Shown: piece after piece, positions 1-12,264 of the stretch | Layout: the number at the start of each line of letters is the position of its first letter | Position numbering within the stretch: the stretch's first letter is position 1 | Assembly: GCF_030272615.1 (NCBI RefSeq) | Contig: NC_081406.1 | Location: 235,397,922 to 235,461,921 of the forward strand | DNA: 64,000 bases | DNA from: Cryptomeria japonica | Taxonomy: Eukaryota; Streptophyta; Pinopsida; Cupressales; Cupressaceae | Reading direction: 5' to 3' | Position numbers and translations under genes: made by a program | The notes under the pieces: model-generated | Databases searched by the model: none | What the model was told of the DNA's origin: nothing | What the model saw: only the letters and a program-made list of their open reading frames with translations

Positions 1-1127
1 AAATTGAAATATAGGTGTTTTAAAAATCTAAGTGCTAGAGTTAATTTAATTAATTCTTACAATAATTAAAAAGATTAATTGAGATTAATAAATATCTCTT
101 GTAAATCAATTTAAGGGTTTTTGCTTATATGAATTTATTTATTTATTAAATGGTTAGATAATTATAATTTCCTTGGAAGAGGATATTGTGGTGGAATTAT
201 ATATATTCGAAAATAAGTCCAAGACCTTGATCTTGCGAACTCATTTAGCCTAGAGGGAATCTTATACTAAATAAAGCAATTAACATTTTAACGTTTAACA
301 CTTCAATTTTCAATTGCTCGATTAATTAATATTATTACATTAAAATCATATTAATAATTAATTTATAGACTCAAGATTTAATCAAGTTATAAAGGAAGGA
401 TGTATTATCACGGATGGAGGAAACTTGTTAGGAGATAAATAATTATTATTGAATCAAGTAATTATATTAATACCTATCTAGTAGAAGTCAATCTAATTAA
501 GAATTATAATTTGCAACTGTAATAAAAGGGACATTCGATGTGAATTTATTTTTGTCCTTATAAAATCATATTGTTCTGTTTGATTATAGGAGTTATCGTA
601 ATTTGTTATGTTAGGAACATCCCAACTTTGTCGCCTAGGAGTTTTATAGAAACCTAAGTCTTCTAGATAAATTTGTTCTATTCATCGTGCACGTTAGAAA
701 AATGTTTTATTATATTTTAAGATCCTGCTTGGAACAACTTGTTAAGTTGTCACATCTAATTAAGCATAGGTTGCATATAATTAAGTGTTTCAAAAAAAAA
801 AATTATTCCATTCGTGCCCAAAAGTTTGGGCATGACATTAGCTTGTATCTCATTCTTGCATGGGATCCCACAAGCTCATCTTATCCAAGGTTAAATCTAT
901 CACAGGAATAATCAAGGTATCATCATAAGTGTATACGCAATCAGAACAATGACTCATCTCTCTCCAGATATTGTCGACCTAGCACAAATTTTATGTTACT
1001 CCCTCAACATAACCAACATCACCATATCTGAATCTTCCTGCAACTTGATATAAACAAACTGTCAATTCTTTACTCAATCAACCTTATCAATTATATTAAT
1101 TGATCACATCTAAATTGATTCTATCAT

Positions 1128-1256
1128 GTCTTATACATGATGTATCTTTCCTGGAACTAGATGTTCTGATCAAGTCTTATACAGGATATATCATTCCTGA
1201 AACCAGACGCTTTGATCATCTTTGTCTTATATAGGAGATGTCATCCCTGAAACCAA
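1128..1256. repeat. three imperfect tandem units of 46-50 bp
   Basis: Units begin at 1128, 1174 and 1224. Each starts GTCTTATA, continues with a GATGTATC/GATATATC-like stretch and a CCTGRAAC core, and ends with a TTTGATC/TTCTGATC-like segment. The copies are diverged but aligned over their full length. No function is visible. Confidence 0.6.
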
Positions 1257-2235
1257 ACTTAACATTGATCTTATCAATCTAATCAATCAAGCTCTATCAA
1301 TCATCACATCGAGAACTGCATCACCATGATCATAAAACTCACACTTTTATCGCACATAGCTGCAGAAATCGAATCATTTCTAATCGAGATATCAATTTCA
1401 CAAAAAATCAAACACTCCAAAAATCAATTATCTCAATTGATCTCCGGAGGGGGCATCATTGTACCACAATTTATCAATCAATGTCTGGGGCATCCTATCG
1501 AACTAATTTCATCATTAACAGGATATTATTCTTTGAATCAATGCGTCATCACACCTCGCTTCAAAGAGGGGCAAAATGTATACACCTAAAAAATGGTCTG
1601 AAGATAATTAATTAAATAAGCAATTATTTAATTAATCCCCCTTCCTAATATAATTGAACTCATTAGCAATTTGATTAAATTATCCCTTTCATCTACCTAT
1701 TAATAAATCTAAGGATTTATTTAATACATTCATTTCAATAGTCCCCCTTTGATTAATTAATTCAAAATAATTAATCCTCCCCCCATTTCAATCAATTCTT
1801 CTAATCCCCTAATTAATTAAAACAAATCAATTTATGAGTTGTTGAAAATTAATTAGTCTTTCCCTTCTATCTGAATTTTCAAATTCAAATTACCCACATT
1901 CCTCCTAACTTCTAACCATCTAACCTAACCATCCCTCTAACCTAACCCATTCCACCTAACATAAGGTTTAACTAACCCTATCCTATCTTGCACATCCTAA
2001 CCTCCTTATCCTAACCTCCTATGGTGTGGATATTCTTCCCTTGAGACACATGACACCTTGGCCACATGTCTCCTCTCTTAGACACTTGCCCTTTTATGAG
2101 AAAGGCTCCATGACACTTGTCACCATAGAGATAACAAGTGTCCCTTCCTCCAACCTCCTCCAATTTCACCCCTGATATCTTCAAACTCAATCTTGACCCC
2201 CGATTCCTACCACCTCACCCCTGGCCTTGGAAATC

Positions 2236-2244
2236 CTATAAATA
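2236..2244 (+). promoter_or_regulatory. TATA-like box
   Basis: CTATAAATA is followed about 25-30 bases later by purine-rich sequence, in a stretch flanked by C-rich upstream sequence, as seen in U3 regions of plant LTRs. No gene starts downstream. It could be a relic LTR promoter or chance in AT-rich DNA. Confidence 0.2.
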
Positions 2245-2965
2245 TCCCACATTTTGGAGCACAAAGGATCCCATCTCATAATCAATTTAGGAATTGTTAC
2301 TATAGGCATATCATTTGAGCATTGTTGTTATAGGCAATTGCATCTTATATCTAGCTTAATTAAATCATTTTCTAGCATAATTGTTTAATCATGTAGCTTA
2401 ATCAATCTCTTTTCTATCTTAATTTCATCATCATCATAGATGAATCATGAATATCATTAACTTAATTAGACTCTTGGACCAATCTAGCATAATTAATCTC
2501 ATCTAGCTTGCATATCATCATCATTTCAAATCCTCCATCTAGGTGTAGTCAAGTCACTAGGATTGCTTATCCAGATGTGAGAAAAAATCCATACTCACAT
2601 CTCTTAGGAGGTGATAGGTCACTTTGTCATGGTTCATCTTTCATTTGCTTTTAATTTTCTAACCATGCTTGTAATGATCTATTGAGTGTTTGTGTTGCAA
2701 CTACAGGTATCACACTTCACAGGCACGGCACCAACAATCTCCCCCTTCAGCATTGATGGCAACACTAGATGTGAAAAACATCTAGGTACCAAGAAATGCC
2801 AAACAAGTCTACCCCTGTGGAAGACAACCAACAATCTTCTGAATATCAGCAATTCTCCCCCTGTGAATGATCTCTATAAGGTTCTAAAATTATTTTTCAC
2901 ATCACTATCTCTCCCCCTTTGACATCAATGCCAGAAATCTAACAAAAATATCAAAGCAAGAATAT

Positions 2966-3472
2966 TGTGAGATTTTTCCAAGATCTAGAGGCAATGGAAA
3001 GCACAAATAAGAGAGAACAAAATAGATGATAGGAATAAACTTTATTCTATCAAGATGCAAAATGTGATCAACGGGATCATCAATTGTTCAATGAATGTCC
3101 GTACAAACAATGTAGATGAGCCTGCTTATATAGGCAAGGCTATATGGATATGTGAGAACACAAACATGACATGTGGCTCAATAAGAAATGAGGGTAGATA
3201 GGAAATAGGTGTGGTAGGTAGGAGAAACAATATAATATTCCACATGAGGTGGATCACCCACCGAAGGTGGAATTATCACTCCATAATAAGTGGATATGAT
3301 AGAGTAGTAACAAGATCAACACCATAAAAGGTGGAAATTCTCCAACACACACTATCCCAATGTGGCACAAACACCCAAGTGTCTCATACCCAAACTACTA
3401 TGAAATGCATTTCCTAAGTAAACTTAAGTAAGGTGTAATAATATCCAAGATGAATAATTATTTACACCAACA
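2966..3472 (-). repeat. 3' LTR of element T
   Basis: In plus orientation it begins TGTGAGATTT and ends TTTACACCAACA. It aligns end to end with 4981-5487 at equal length (507 bp). It contains a TATA-like CTATATAAGC on the minus strand near 3124-3133, fitting an LTR promoter. Confidence 0.92.
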
Positions 3473-4966
3473 CCCCCCTTAAGTGCAACTCAGGGGAATG
3501 CACTTAAGTTTACAATGCAACTAAGAAATGCAAGATGGGTCCCAACTACTAGGCCAGTTTAGGTACCCATGTACAAATGAAAATGTAATCTCTCATAAAC
3601 GGAGAAAGAGAGAAAAATCCAATGGGAAAAAACTCCCCCCCCAAAGAGAGATGAAGAAAGCACACAATGCTCTCAATGATGAAGAAGATACCATGAAGCC
3701 CCCCCTCAATGATGAATCTCCTGAAAGGATGGTCCAATGATGTTGACCAAAATATCTCCCCATAAGGAAGAAAGAGAGCCAATACTACACCAATAATGTC
3801 AAAGTGTGACACAACTAGGTACCAAGTCGATGACGATGAATCACTTGCTGCAACATGATAAAGATCAGGCATGGTGACAACCTGCTTTGAGCATCATTTG
3901 GATACTCATAAATGGCAAAAATGTTGGTACAATCCAAGTCTCAAAGGAACCATGCACAAATGTGTACAATCTAAGTCTCAACTAGAACTATGCACCAAGT
4001 CTCACAAGATATTCCTAATCTATGTGTATAAGAGGATTACATCAAATAGTCAACAATAACAAGATACAAAGAGGTGTGACACTTTATGATAGTGTGAGTA
4101 CAACATTTCTCAAGCAAGAGCATACATCATGATAAAATATTCAAATGTGGAAACATGAAAATGATGCCACCAACAAAGAAGCCCTGTAGAATACTGCAGA
4201 TGAAGATGCCTCCAAATGAAATTTCACCAAGAGATATAAATGAACAACTGACCCCCCATAAAAAGATCATGTTGGTGCTTGCAAATAACGGAAAAGTGGA
4301 ATTCTAATTTCAATAATTACAACTTCTCAAAATGAGATATAAGAGACTTCAATAAATACTGCTAGTGATCTAAACTGAGATCCAAGAAAAATACAAGTAC
4401 CAAATAGGCCAAAAAATGACCAAATACTGAAAGTACAATTTCTAGTCAAAATCACTGCAAACAAATGGTAGATTATGAAAGTAGACAAAAAAATTATGCA
4501 CTTTAAAAAAAACAACACCTAAAAAGGAGTCCATATGTGCCCAAATGAAGCCTCCAAAGTTGTAAAAATTGGGATTTCATGATTTCCGAAAAAATTGTAT
4601 CTGAAAAATAGAAAACTCCTGTGTCAGTGTACAGATCATAAAATTATACCCCAAAACAAAAAAAAGTGCTCGACAAAAGGAGTCCGGATGACTGAGATAT
4701 CACTATTTGAAAAATGTCTGCAAAATTATAATTTCTGGAAAATTTCCGCTCTAGCTTCAAACTTCAAATGCCTCTAGATTTGGCCTCCGAAGTCTGATTT
4801 GGATGAAAAAAAAGGCAAAAATGACTTTCTTGGACCTCCTCAATCCAATGGTGACCTCGGATTTGACCCATTAATTTTTAATAATAACCTACAATAGAAA
4901 GCTCCAAAATATACAACCCCAAATAGCATTAAATTTCTCTCAATTGACAAACCAATGACACTCTAA
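3473..4966. other. interior of element T without coding capacity
   Basis: About 1.5 kb with only short open frames and no recognisable gag, protease, integrase or reverse transcriptase motif on either strand. Purine runs and A-rich stretches dominate. The longest minus-strand frame (about 107 codons near 3549-3872) is hydrophobic, matches nothing I recognise, and is probably chance. Confidence 0.75.
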
Positions 4967-4980
4967 TGGCTCTGATACCA
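4967..4980 (-). promoter_or_regulatory. primer-binding site of element T
   Basis: The minus strand reads TGGTATCAGAGCCA directly after the 5' LTR. This matches the usual plant LTR-retrotransposon site complementary to the 3' end of initiator methionine tRNA, and it fixes the element's orientation. Confidence 0.9.
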
Positions 4981-5487
4981 CATGAGATTTTGCCAAGATC
5001 TAGAGGCAATGTAAAACACAAATAAGAGAGAACAAAATAGATGATAGGAAAAAACTGTATTCTATCAAGATGCAAAATGTGATCAACTGGATCATCAATT
5101 GTTCAACGAATGTTCGTACAAACAATGTAGATGAGCCTGCTTATATAGGAAAGGCTATATGGATATGTGAGCTCACAAACATGACATGTGGATCAATAAG
5201 AAACAAGGGTAGGTAGGAAATAGGTGTGGTAGGTAGGAGAAACAATATAATATTCTACATGAGGTGGATCACCCACCGAAGGTGGAATTATCATTCCACA
5301 ATAAGTAGATATGATAAAGTAGTAACAAGATCAACACCATAAAAGGTGGAGATTATCCTACACACACTATCTCAATGTGGCACAAACACCCAAGTGTCTC
5401 ATACCCAAACTATTATGAAATGCATTTCCTAAGTAAACTTAAGTAAGGTGTAATAATATCCAAGATGAATGATTATTTACACCAACA
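4981..5487 (-). repeat. 5' LTR of element T
   Basis: 507 bp, full-length partner of 2966-3472. The inner end carries CATGAG where the other copy has TGTGAG, so one LTR terminus has mutated. The TATA-like sequence (minus CTATATAAGC) is at about 5139-5149. It is followed by the duplicated target AATAT. Confidence 0.92.
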
Positions 5488-5550
5488 AATATAAACCTCT
5501 GAATCTAAAATCTGACTACTCCCCTTGAGTAGTAGCACCACTCATTAGTG

Positions 5551-8500
5551 CTAGAATGAATAATATCTCTTATAATGTATTGTCGGATTGATGACAAACT
5601 GCATCAATGAAGTCTCTGTTGAAGGGGTAGAAACCCCTAACCTATCTCTCAAATATTCAAATAATTCCTTAGATAGCAGTTTAGTAAATATATCTACAAT
5701 ATGTTCTTTAGTGTTCACATAAAACAATTTGACTTCCTTTGCTTCTACCTTGTCCTTCAGAAAGTTATACTTTATTGATATATGCTTAGTCTTAGAATGA
5801 AATACCAGATTTTTAGACATGTCAATAGCTGCAGAGTTATCACAGTAGATAACTACCGATTCACTACAATTTACCCTGATATCCTTCAACATTTGCTTCA
5901 TCCACAAGACTTGAGTGCAATTAGTTGTTGCTGCAGCATACTCATCTTCTGCAGTAGATAAAGAAATGCATGACTATTTTTTACTAATCCATGAAACCAG
6001 TTTCTTCCCAAGAAAGAATTCTCCACCAGAAGTGTTGTTCCTATCATCAGTATCTCCTACCCAATCTGAGTCAGTATATGCACATAAAGTGAAATCATCA
6101 TTTTTAGAATACCATAAGTCATATTATGTTGTTCCTTGCAAATACCAGAATATCCTCTTTACTATACATTCATGATTTTCTTTAGGATTACTTTGATATC
6201 TAGAAATAATACTTACTGCATTCATAATATCCGGTCTAGTGTGAGTTAGATATAATAGACCACCAGTCATAGACTTATACCTTATCGAATTTACTAGAGT
6301 AGAAGTATATGTGATAGATAATTTCTCACTTGTCACCATAGGAGTACTTACTGGTTTGAAATTATCCATGCCAGACTTCTTCAACAATTCCTTCAGATAC
6401 TTAGTTTGACAAATAAAAATGCCTTTGTCAGTTTGAGTAATCTGCAAACCTAAGAAAAATCTCATTTCACCAATCATGGACATTTCAAATTCATTCTTCA
6501 TAATGTTAGCAAATTCCATGCACAATTTATCTTCTCCTCCAAAAATGATATCATCAACAAATACTTATATAATCAGAATATCATCATCAATGATCTTATA
6601 ATATAAATTACTATCAGCACTATCGTTAGTAAAACCAAGCTTCAAAAGATATTTATCCAGCCTTGCATACCAAGATCTAGGAGCTTGTTTCAATCCTTAT
6701 AAAGCTTTCTTCAATCTGCAAACTATATACTTATCATCTGTCAATGAGAATCCATCAGGTTGCTCAATGTATACTTCTTCCTCAAGTTCACCATTCAAAA
6801 ATGCATATTTAACATCCATTTTATAAACCTTATAGTTCTTATAAGCTGCATAGGCAATAAATAGTCTAACAACATCAATTCTAGCTATAGGTGCAAATGT
6901 CTCACCATAACCAATTCCTTCTATTTTAGAACATCCTTTATAAACCAATCTAGCCTTTTTTTTTACAACTTGACTATCCTCATTCAATTTATTCCTAAAA
7001 ACCCATTTAGTTCCAATAACATTCTTATTTTTAGGTCGAGGAACTAAAGACCAAGTTTCATTCTTCTCTATCTGATCTAATTCATCTTCCATAGCCTTTA
7101 ACCAATGTTTATCCTTACATCCTTCAATAACAGATGTCAATTCAATTTGAGAAATAAGACATACTTCTTACTTTGCCAATCTTCTTCTTGTCATAACTCC
7201 CTTGTTCCTATCTCCAACGATTTAATCTTCAGAATGATTTAATCTTACATACCTTGGTGTCTTCTGAACTTTAGGTTCACTGCTCTGATCATCAATCAAA
7301 GTTGAATTTTTTGATTGTGCCAGTATAACTGTCTTAGTTTCCTGTACCGATTGAGGCATTGTCGGTTCAGTTATGATCATTTACACTGTCGGTTCCCTGT
7401 CATATGATATAGATTGATTTCTGTACTACTCATCCACATTCACATTAGCACTCTCCACAATTTTCTATAATCTTTTGTTATAACATCTATATGCTTTTCT
7501 TTTAATTTAATAAACAAGAAATATCCCTTCCTCACATCTAGGATAAAATTTACAATTGAATCATCTCTTTTGATATATCATTTACTTCCAAAAATTCTGA
7601 AATATTTAAGATTAGGTGTATGTCCAATCAATAATTCATAAGGGGTCTAACCGGCTTCACCTTTGATGTGAACTCTATTGAATGTGTAGACTGTTGTACT
7701 CATTGCTTTTCTCTAGTAGATGTGAGGAAATTTGGCTTCCATCATCATAGATCTTGTTGCATCCAAAATGGTTATGTTCTTTCTTTTCACTACTCCATTA
7801 TGCTGAGGAGTCTGAAGTGCAGATAATTGTCTCCTAATTCTATGTGTCTCACAGTAACTTTTAAATTCATGAGAAGTGAACTCACCACCTTGATCTGATC
7901 ATATACATTTGATTTTCAATCCAGTTTCTGTTTCAACGTTTTTTTTAAAGATCTTGAATTTCTCAAAGGCTTCAGACTTCTCCCTAAGAAAAGTCACCCA
8001 CATCATCCTAGAATAGTCATCAATAATCAACATAAATACCTATCACCATGAAATCTTCTATTCCTTGTTGGACCACATAAGTCAATGTGAATCAAATCAA
8101 GTACATCATTATATTTATCATGTATGCTCTTATAAATAAGTTCTAAATTTCTTTCCCAATTTACATTCCTTACATACCAGATTATGAGGCTTCATAATCT
8201 TTGATATATCTCTAACTGCCTTGGTTGAATTGATCTTAACAATAAAATCAAAATTAACATGACACAGCCTCTTATGCCATAACCAACTCTCATCAATATG
8301 AGCAATCAAACATGTCTTATTACCAATGTTCAAGTGAAAGATATTACCTCCATTCTGAGTAACAATTGCAATCTCCAAACTAGTCTTGTAAATGATTTTT
8401 CATTTTCTATCCTTAAAATGAAGTTGGAAACTCTTGTCAACCAATTTACCCACACTTAAAAGATTATTCTTTAAACCTTCCACATAATAGACATTATCAG

Positions 8501-8590
8501 TATTATGCTTTCCATCTAGAGAAATAATACCTCTTCCTTTGATCATACATGCTTTGTCATCTGCAAATCTGACTTGATCGCCATTGTATT
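5551..8590 (-). pseudogene. copia A pol pseudogene: integrase, reverse transcriptase, RNase H
   Basis: Read on the minus strand from 8590 down. The order is: the protease-to-integrase linker (GLKNNLLSVGKLV near 8440), the pre-integrase zinc region (LWHKRLCHVN, then CKEC near 8170-8300), a damaged integrase core, reverse transcriptase (VIGTKWVFRNKLNED near 7000; MDVKYAFLNGELEEEVY near 6770-6810; FVDDIIFGGED near 6530-6560), and RNase H/C-terminus (IYCDNSAAIDMSKN near 5820, IFTKLLSKE near 5680). Several in-frame stops occur, for example TAA just before FVDD, and the frame is shifted in the integrase part. The domain order PR-INT-RT-RH is diagnostic of Ty1/copia. The integrase first aspartate is kept (HIDLCGP), unlike in B and D. 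It cannot make an active polyprotein. Confidence 0.88.
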
Positions 8591-9027
8591 TGTGAGATTT
8601 TGCCAAGATCAAGAGGCAATGGAAAATAGAATGACAAGAACAAAACTGTATTCTCATCAATATGCAAAATGATCAACTGGATTCACCAATACAATGAATA
8701 GAGGCCTGCTTATATAGGCAAGGCTATATGGATATGTGAGCACACAAACATGACATGTGGCTCAATAAGAAACAAGGGTAGGTAGGAAATAGGTGTGGGT
8801 AGGTAGGAGAAACAATATAATATTCCACATGAGGTGGATCACCCACTGAATGTGAAGTGTAACAACAAGATCAACACCATAAAAGGTGGAAATTCTCCTA
8901 CACACACTATCCCAATGTGGCACAAACACCCAAGTGTCTCATACCCAAACTACTATGAAATGCATTTCCTAAGTAAACTTAAGTAAAGTGTAATAATATC
9001 CATGATGAATAATTATTTACACCAACA
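8591..9027 (-). repeat. solo LTR of the element T family
   Basis: 437 bp, beginning TGTGAGATTTTGCC and ending TTACACCAACA, homologous to the T LTRs but lacking two internal blocks, mainly in the first 120 bases and around the ACCCACYGAA segment. It is flanked by exact copies of GTATT (8586-8590 and 9028-9032). There is no interior and no second LTR, as expected after recombination between two LTRs. It interrupts the protease region of copia A. Confidence 0.9.
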
Positions 9028-9032
9028 GTATT

Positions 9033-9237
9033 CTTGCATGAACAAAAATTTCCCTTTATCTCCAGTCATATGATGTGAGAATCCACTATCAATTACCCAT
9101 TCATCCTTATCTTCAAATTTTGCTGCCAAGGCCTTTTCTTCATTTATGATAGCCTGTTCTAGTTCATCTTCCTTTAAAGCCTATAACACCCATTCCTTTC
9201 CATTGCTGGATCCACCAGCAAAGTCTTCTGCTGGTTC
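9033..9237 (-). pseudogene. copia A gag-protease junction fragment
   Basis: On the minus strand this reads the end of gag and the start of protease, including EEKALAAKFEDKDEWVIDSG and SHHMTGDKGKF. The aspartic protease active site DSG is intact here, but the following zinc-like Cys is Phe (DSGFSHH instead of DSGCSHH). A stop lies in the KEWVL-ALKED segment. The fragment joins 8590 on one side and 52190 on the other once the solo LTR and element G are removed. Confidence 0.85.
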
Positions 9238-12200
9238 TATTGTTCTCAAAAATGAGAAAACCCAAGTTTACCTGCAATTTACCTATGAAGTAGCCAATTT
9301 CAATCAATGAAATACTTCAAGGCTTGGGACAACATAACAAGGATAAAAATCCTTCTACTCTTCAGGCTCTACAAAGCCTAGGTGGGTGTACCTCTAATGC
9401 ATAAAATTAGACCAATGACACACAAGAAAACATCAACATAAGCAAATAGATCTCGTTAAAGGTTCGAAAACAAGGAGGGTACTGTAGATAGGCTAAATCT
9501 ACATTAACAACTCAACAGGTTTGAACATGAGATAAGTGGAACAATTCCACAAAACAGAAAAGAAAGATATTATGATTTTGATTTTCAAAATGTTGATGCA
9601 TCTAACCTCTAGGTGTAACAGATCAATGCCTCAATCTAGGCATAGAGTCAATAAAAATAGCCACAAATGAAATCCAAGCTGCAAATCAGATCTACTAAAA
9701 GATATCCCTGTATTAATGCCTGACATTAATACATTCTAAACTCAAACAAAGGATCATACATATCCAAACATTAATTTAGAATTCACAATTTTTGCTCATT
9801 GGATTTAAATCCTTTCTATAAAGGATACCTAAGAATAGGAATTACACTCTCTCATGGGAGGATAAACCTAAACTCCCTTGAAGACTGGATTTATTGAAAT
9901 TGAAAATATGCATGAAGACAATCCAATGGAACTGCATACATGCCTTACATATATGTGACCTGCAACCAAGAATTTATAGCTAAAAGTATCTATTCAATAA
10001 TAGAAGAATGAGAACATCAACAATTACAACCCAAAAAATTAAAATACACTAGATTGGAACTCCTCTTGGAAATCTCCCTTCAATAATTTCTCAAAAATTG
10101 GAACCCTTACAAATGAGAAGAATTCAAAATAAGAAGGAGGAGAAGAATTCTAGATTTCATCTATCAATGATAAGTGTCCCACTCCTTCTAAAAATATTCT
10201 TTCCATCACTCCCATGGAAACCATTGTCCAAATATGTGACAAGTTTTAAAACTGATAGTAAAAATGAACTTCTCATTTTTTGAGCTTTCTAACGGTATAT
10301 CACACTTATATATTCGGGTAAAAATAACCCATCATCCATTAATCTTTCATGCAGCCAGGCATAGTTAGGCATTTAAATCTCTTCATTTTCACTATAGTAT
10401 GAAACTATATATTCAATCTTAATTTATTTCCTTTATTCTCCTTTTGCATTCCCCCATGTGGAACCCCTTGATTAGCTCTAGAGTCCCTTCCCTGCCACCT
10501 TAGCACGGCCTCACTAATCGCCAGAATGAAGCTCTTCTTTGTCACAGGGTCAACCTTGATCTGCTCAACCATTATCTCACCTAGGCCGCTCATCCCTTCT
10601 GTCGAGTGTCACTTCCTGATTTGTCCACATATCTAGCTGACCACCATCTGACTTGCTACCTCATCTGCCCCTTCACTTAAAGTTTTCATCTATTTTTTTG
10701 ATATTATTCTTTCGGCCAAACTTCCTCCCTCGGCAAGCTATTCACATGTCTCATCAATTTTGTAGTTTCATCGATACTTTTTATTTTATCAGTGAGACCA
10801 ATTCTGATTTCTTCGATGTACTTTATGTCAATGGAACTGATGCTTTTGGTGAATCCTTTTAGAGATCCATCACAGCCAAGGTTTGTTCAATAAGTCATTT
10901 GATGAGTTTGATGACATGCCACTTGACTACCATCTCATCACCATTGGACCCACCATTTCACTTTGATTCTTCTTTGTCGTTAATCCACAATGGATATTCA
11001 TCATGCATCTTTCCATTGTAGTATTGCGAGAGCCATTGGATCAACATCCAATGTGCTCGGTCTTTAACATGACTGAGTTGCTCTCTTCTACCACATGTTA
11101 CCACGTGGCACCTTGTGATTTGCTAAGAATCCACCAGGATGACACCTAACCTGCCACTAGACCGCCACCTCACCATCGCTGGACCCACCATCTAGTCGCT
11201 AATCCGTGAAGAATAACATTCGGGCATCTTTCCATAGCGGTTTAGCGACAACCATTAGATCAACAGGAACTCACTTGATCTTTAGGAAACTTTGAAGACT
11301 TAACCGCCAACATTTTGTTGTTTACCATTACTGCTTTCCTTAACCATTGGCCTTAACTATTGCCGCTAGTGTCTTGTTGCTGATCCGCAAAGAATAACAT
11401 TCATGCAACTTTCCATAGCAGTTCAGTGAAAACCCTTTATTTTCTCTGAACTTGCCAACCTATTAACAAATTATCCACCTTTTGCACTCCGCCACATGGC
11501 ACCTTGTGATTTTCTTAGAATCCATCGAGATGACACCTCACCTACCACTAGACCACCACTTCACCATCGCGGACCCACCACTACCTTTTTGGTGATCCGC
11601 AATGGATAATTGCCGTGCATCTTTGGATAGAAAATCAACAACCACCATTGATCTGCGATGGACTTGCTTGCTCGTTAACTCACCAGAGTTGCTCTCTTGT
11701 CGGGTCCCACCACTTGATCTCTATGTTGCGATGGTTAACCGTTAAGCATCTTTCCCTTGCAGTATAGCGATAGTCATTTGATCATCAGCAACTTTCCTTC
11801 TCATTAACTCTCCTTTCTACCACAAAATTTGGGTGCCTCTGGATGTGTGCGTGCACGTGGGGTCCATTGGGCGTATGCTTCCTTGTCAAAATCCCTTAAG
11901 TTTTAGACACTTGATATGTGTGGGGATTTTAATTTGAATACAAAAATTTCCCTTCCCACAACCAATGTGGGATAAAGGCTTTCCCTTGAAAGTTCGTTTG
12001 TTTTTTTAAACCCCAATTTGGCACCCAAATGAAATTTTTTTACACAGGCCGATTGCATTTGTTGTGAAGTTTCTATGGCCTTTTCCAACCGCCATGCCAA
12101 AATTCATGTAGGGTGGAGAAAGTAAAGGGGTGTGCATGCGAAACTGGCTTTAAACCTACCCATCGCATTTTCCTAAAGGTTGATAAGCCACACCAAAATT

Positions 12201-12264
12201 CAAGTGGAGATGCAAAATCTTGAAAATGGGCATCTCAAAATCTCAAATTTTATGAGTCCCAATA
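9238..12264 (-). repeat. 3' LTR of element G (3.0 kb)
   Basis: Intact LTR, unusually long. It aligns with 15556-17884 from the AAAACCCAAG block near 9260 to the CACCATCGC point near 11570, then with 44058-44205, then with 51643-52184, which ends TTTATGAGTCCCAACA. Short CCACCATC / GATCAACA-like motifs recur inside it (about 10870-11780), so part of the LTR is built from diverged internal repeats. It contains no coding region. Confidence 0.88.

Larger units (their letters stand above)
1..2736. other. unassigned noncoding sequence left of the nested stack
   Basis: No coding region is supported here: the open frames are short and show no family resemblance. The sequence is AT-rich, with repeated ATTAATTAA-type stretches up to about 1860, a pyrimidine-rich part at about 1890-2230 (CTAACCTAACC-like), and a TATA-like box near 2236. 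The right end at 2736 (CACCAACA) is where the 3' LTR of copia element A should finish, because the polypurine tract of A follows directly. However, no match to the visible part of A's 5' LTR (53165-53527) was seen upstream, so A's 3' LTR is probably truncated and its left boundary is unknown. Part of this stretch may be an LTR of another element. That is inference. Confidence 0.4.
2966..5487 (-). mobile_element. non-coding LTR retrotransposon T (LARD/TRIM-like)
   Basis: Two 507 bp LTRs (2966-3472 and 4981-5487) enclose 1508 bp. The 5 bp target duplication AATAT is exact at 2961-2965 and 5488-5492. On the minus strand the 5' LTR (4981-5487) is followed by a primer site TGGTATCAGAGCCA, and the 3' LTR (3472-2966) is preceded by the purine tract TTAAGGGGGG. 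The interior has no gag or pol similarity in any frame, so it would depend on proteins from another element. It is inserted in the 3' untranslated part of copia A. At 2.5 kb it lies between typical TRIM and LARD sizes. Confidence 0.9.

Noticed and set aside
1326-1589. 87-codon plus-strand frame on the left flank
   Set aside because: Surrounded by noncoding AT-rich sequence, no recognisable domain and no splice or codon support.
3549-3872. 107-codon hydrophobic minus-strand frame in element T
   Set aside because: Element T has no other coding signs; the frame begins without context, is not repeated, and shows no known motif.
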